Positions 5,526-6,529 of a DNA stretch of 6,529 bases are shown in pieces. Position numbers and translations under genes: made by a program. Positions within the stretch are counted from its first letter, which is position 1. Every line of letters begins with the position of its first letter. The stretch spans positions 1-6,529 of the forward strand of contig VYCX01000190.1 of assembly GCA_009843725.1 (NCBI GenBank), written 5' to 3'. The notes under the pieces were generated by a model. The model did not search any database. It saw only the letters and a program-made list of their open reading frames with translations, and was not told the origin of the DNA. This DNA comes from Boseongicola sp. SB0675_bin_26 (GTDB lineage: Bacteria > Pseudomonadota > Alphaproteobacteria > Rhodobacterales > Rhodobacteraceae).

Positions 5526-6529
5526 ATGTCCGTGAAGGATCGCACATATCTCGACTGGAACGCGTCCGCACCGCTGCGACCGAAGGCCAGGGACGCCATG
5601 ATGGCCGTGCTGGGAGAGATCGGAAATCCGTCCTCCGTGCATGCCGAGGGCCGCAGGATGCGCGGCATTGTCGAGCATGCCCGTGCGCAGGTGGCGGAAC
5701 TGGTCGGATGCAGCCCCGCGGAGGTCGTGTTCACGTCCGGAGCTACGGAGGCGGCTTCCGTGCTTCGGCATCTGCCGCCGGATCATTCCGTCTGCGTCCA
5801 CGCCTTCGCACATGACTGCTTCTGGGCGCATCGTGACGTGACCTCGGCGCGCGTCGCACCGGACGGGCCAGGGCACGTGCTGGCCATGAGTCATGGAAAT
5901 TCGGAATCCGGCGTGATCACGGAGCCGCCTGATCCGGTTGACGGCTGCTGGTTCGTTGACGGCGTCCGCTGCGACCGGCTGTTTCTGGACGTCGCCCAAT
6001 CGGCGGGCAAGGTGCATTTCGACTTTCGGGCGTCGGATGCGGATCTGGCAATTCTCTCCGCCCACAAGCTGGGCGGCCCGAAGGGCGTTGGTGCCCTGAT
6101 CGTGCGCGACGGCACCGAAATCGAGGCCTTGCTTTGCGGCGGCGGGCAGGAGCTGGGTCGTCGCTCCGGCACGGAAAACGTCGCCGGAATTGCTGGATTC
6201 GGTGCCGCTGCACTGGATGCGTCACTTGATCTTGCGGCCGGACGCTGGGCCGTAGTGGAGGATTTGCGGGATGATCTGGAAAACGCTCTGGAAGCCAGCG
6301 GAAAAGAGACTATTTTTGTCGGCAGAGATTCGCGGCGGCTGCCAAACACCTCCTGCTTCGTCACTCCGGGCTGGAAGGGGGAAACGCAGGTCATGCAAAT
6401 GGACCTCGCAGGTTTCGCCGTCTCCAGCGGGTCAGCGTGCTCGTCTGGCAAGGTGAAGGGATCTCGTGTGCTCCGCGCCATGGGTCTGGATGCGCAAGCG
6501 GCGGAATGCGCGCTTCGAGTGTCGATCGG
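5526..6529 (+). CDS. Cysteine desulfurase (IscS/NifS-like), 3' end outside the window
   Basis: A PLP-dependent class V aminotransferase-fold enzyme that takes sulfur from cysteine as a persulfide for iron-sulfur assembly. The window holds 334 codons; the C-terminal tail is missing, and no stop occurs. Motifs in order: YLDWNASAPLRP at 8-19, GNPSSVHAEGRRMR at 33-46, FTSGATEA at 69-76, HGNSESGV at 123-130 (usually NNE-x-GV), FLDVAQSAGK at 153-162, SAHKLGGPKGVGAL at 178-191 with PLP-binding Lys181, and RRSGTENVAGIAG at 212-224. SSGSACSSGK at 300-309 carries catalytic Cys305. All key residues are present. The SGSACSSG loop is of the group I (IscS/NifS) kind rather than SufS. ATG 5526 has a good GGAGG at 5512-5516, 9 bases upstream. 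As the second gene after iscR it fits the Rhodobacteraceae layout, in which sufB and other suf genes usually follow. I give no symbol because IscS, NifS and an operon-specific paralogue cannot be told apart here. Confidence 0.93.
   Translation, partial: MSVKDRTYLDWNASAPLRPKARDAMMAVLGEIGNPSSVHAEGRRMRGIVEHARAQVAELVGCSPAEVVFTSGATEAASVLRHLPPDHSVCVHAFAHDCFWAHRDVTSARVAPDGPGHVLAMSHGNSESGVITEPPDPVDGCWFVDGVRCDRLFLDVAQSAGKVHFDFRASDADLAILSAHKLGGPKGVGALIVRDGTEIEALLCGGGQELGRRSGTENVAGIAGFGAAALDASLDLAAGRWAVVEDLRDDLENALEASGKETIFVGRDSRRLPNTSCFVTPGWKGETQVMQMDLAGFAVSSGSACSSGKVKGSRVLRAMGLDAQAAECALRVSI

Noticed and set aside
5331..6065. 244-codon minus-strand frame opposite iscR and the desulfurase
   Set aside because: Rich in Arg, His and Pro, without motifs, and fully overlapped by two well-supported plus-strand genes.
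1..6529. CRISPR array, tRNA or rRNA genes
   Set aside because: No regularly spaced repeat array beyond the three-unit block at 1523-1580, and no tRNA or rRNA signature noticed on either strand.

Overview
The window looks like chromosome from an alphaproteobacterium of the Rhodobacteraceae type. It is GC-rich. It carries a divergent COG2945 hydrolase / iscR / cysteine desulfurase block, and its IscR lacks the three clustered cysteines of the enterobacterial protein, as in Rhodobacter. The Sua5 and M48 proteins also read like alphaproteobacterial versions. This placement is inferred from protein reading only; no search was run.

Left part (1 to about 1820): a decaying accessory islet. At the left edge is the C-terminal end of an IS1595-type transposase, broken by an in-frame stop and a frameshift. 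Next, on the minus strand, is a two-gene unit with an ATGA overlap. It encodes a minimal nucleotidyltransferase (MNT) followed by a HEPN/HepT-like protein, which is the layout of MNT-HEPN toxin-antitoxin modules. Both members look damaged: the HEPN gene has an in-frame TAA at codon 54, and the nucleotidyltransferase lacks the second aspartate of its GSX10DXD motif. To the right is a cluster of about 20-bp repeats resembling the end of an IS21-family element, then about 290 bp with no recognised gene apart from a possible 30-codon ORF with a strong Shine-Dalgarno sequence.

Middle (1872 to 3696, + strand): two intact chromosomal genes. The first is a two-domain Sua5-type L-threonylcarbamoyladenylate synthase, which acts in tRNA t6A synthesis. 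The second is a small M48-family metallopeptidase with a lipoprotein signal. The 157 bp between them can form an outer 10-bp helix enclosing two further hairpin arms, an unexplained structure. After the peptidase come about 490 bp with nothing recognisable.

Right part (4191 to 6529): a complete alpha/beta hydrolase on the minus strand faces away from iscR and a cysteine desulfurase that runs off the window. Between the divergent genes, a perfect 15-bp palindrome sits on the -10 box of a good sigma70-like promoter pointing at iscR, so it is a strong candidate operator for IscR autoregulation. The iscR-desulfurase pair is the expected start of a SUF/ISC iron-sulfur assembly operon. No tRNA, rRNA, CRISPR array or intact mobile element is visible.
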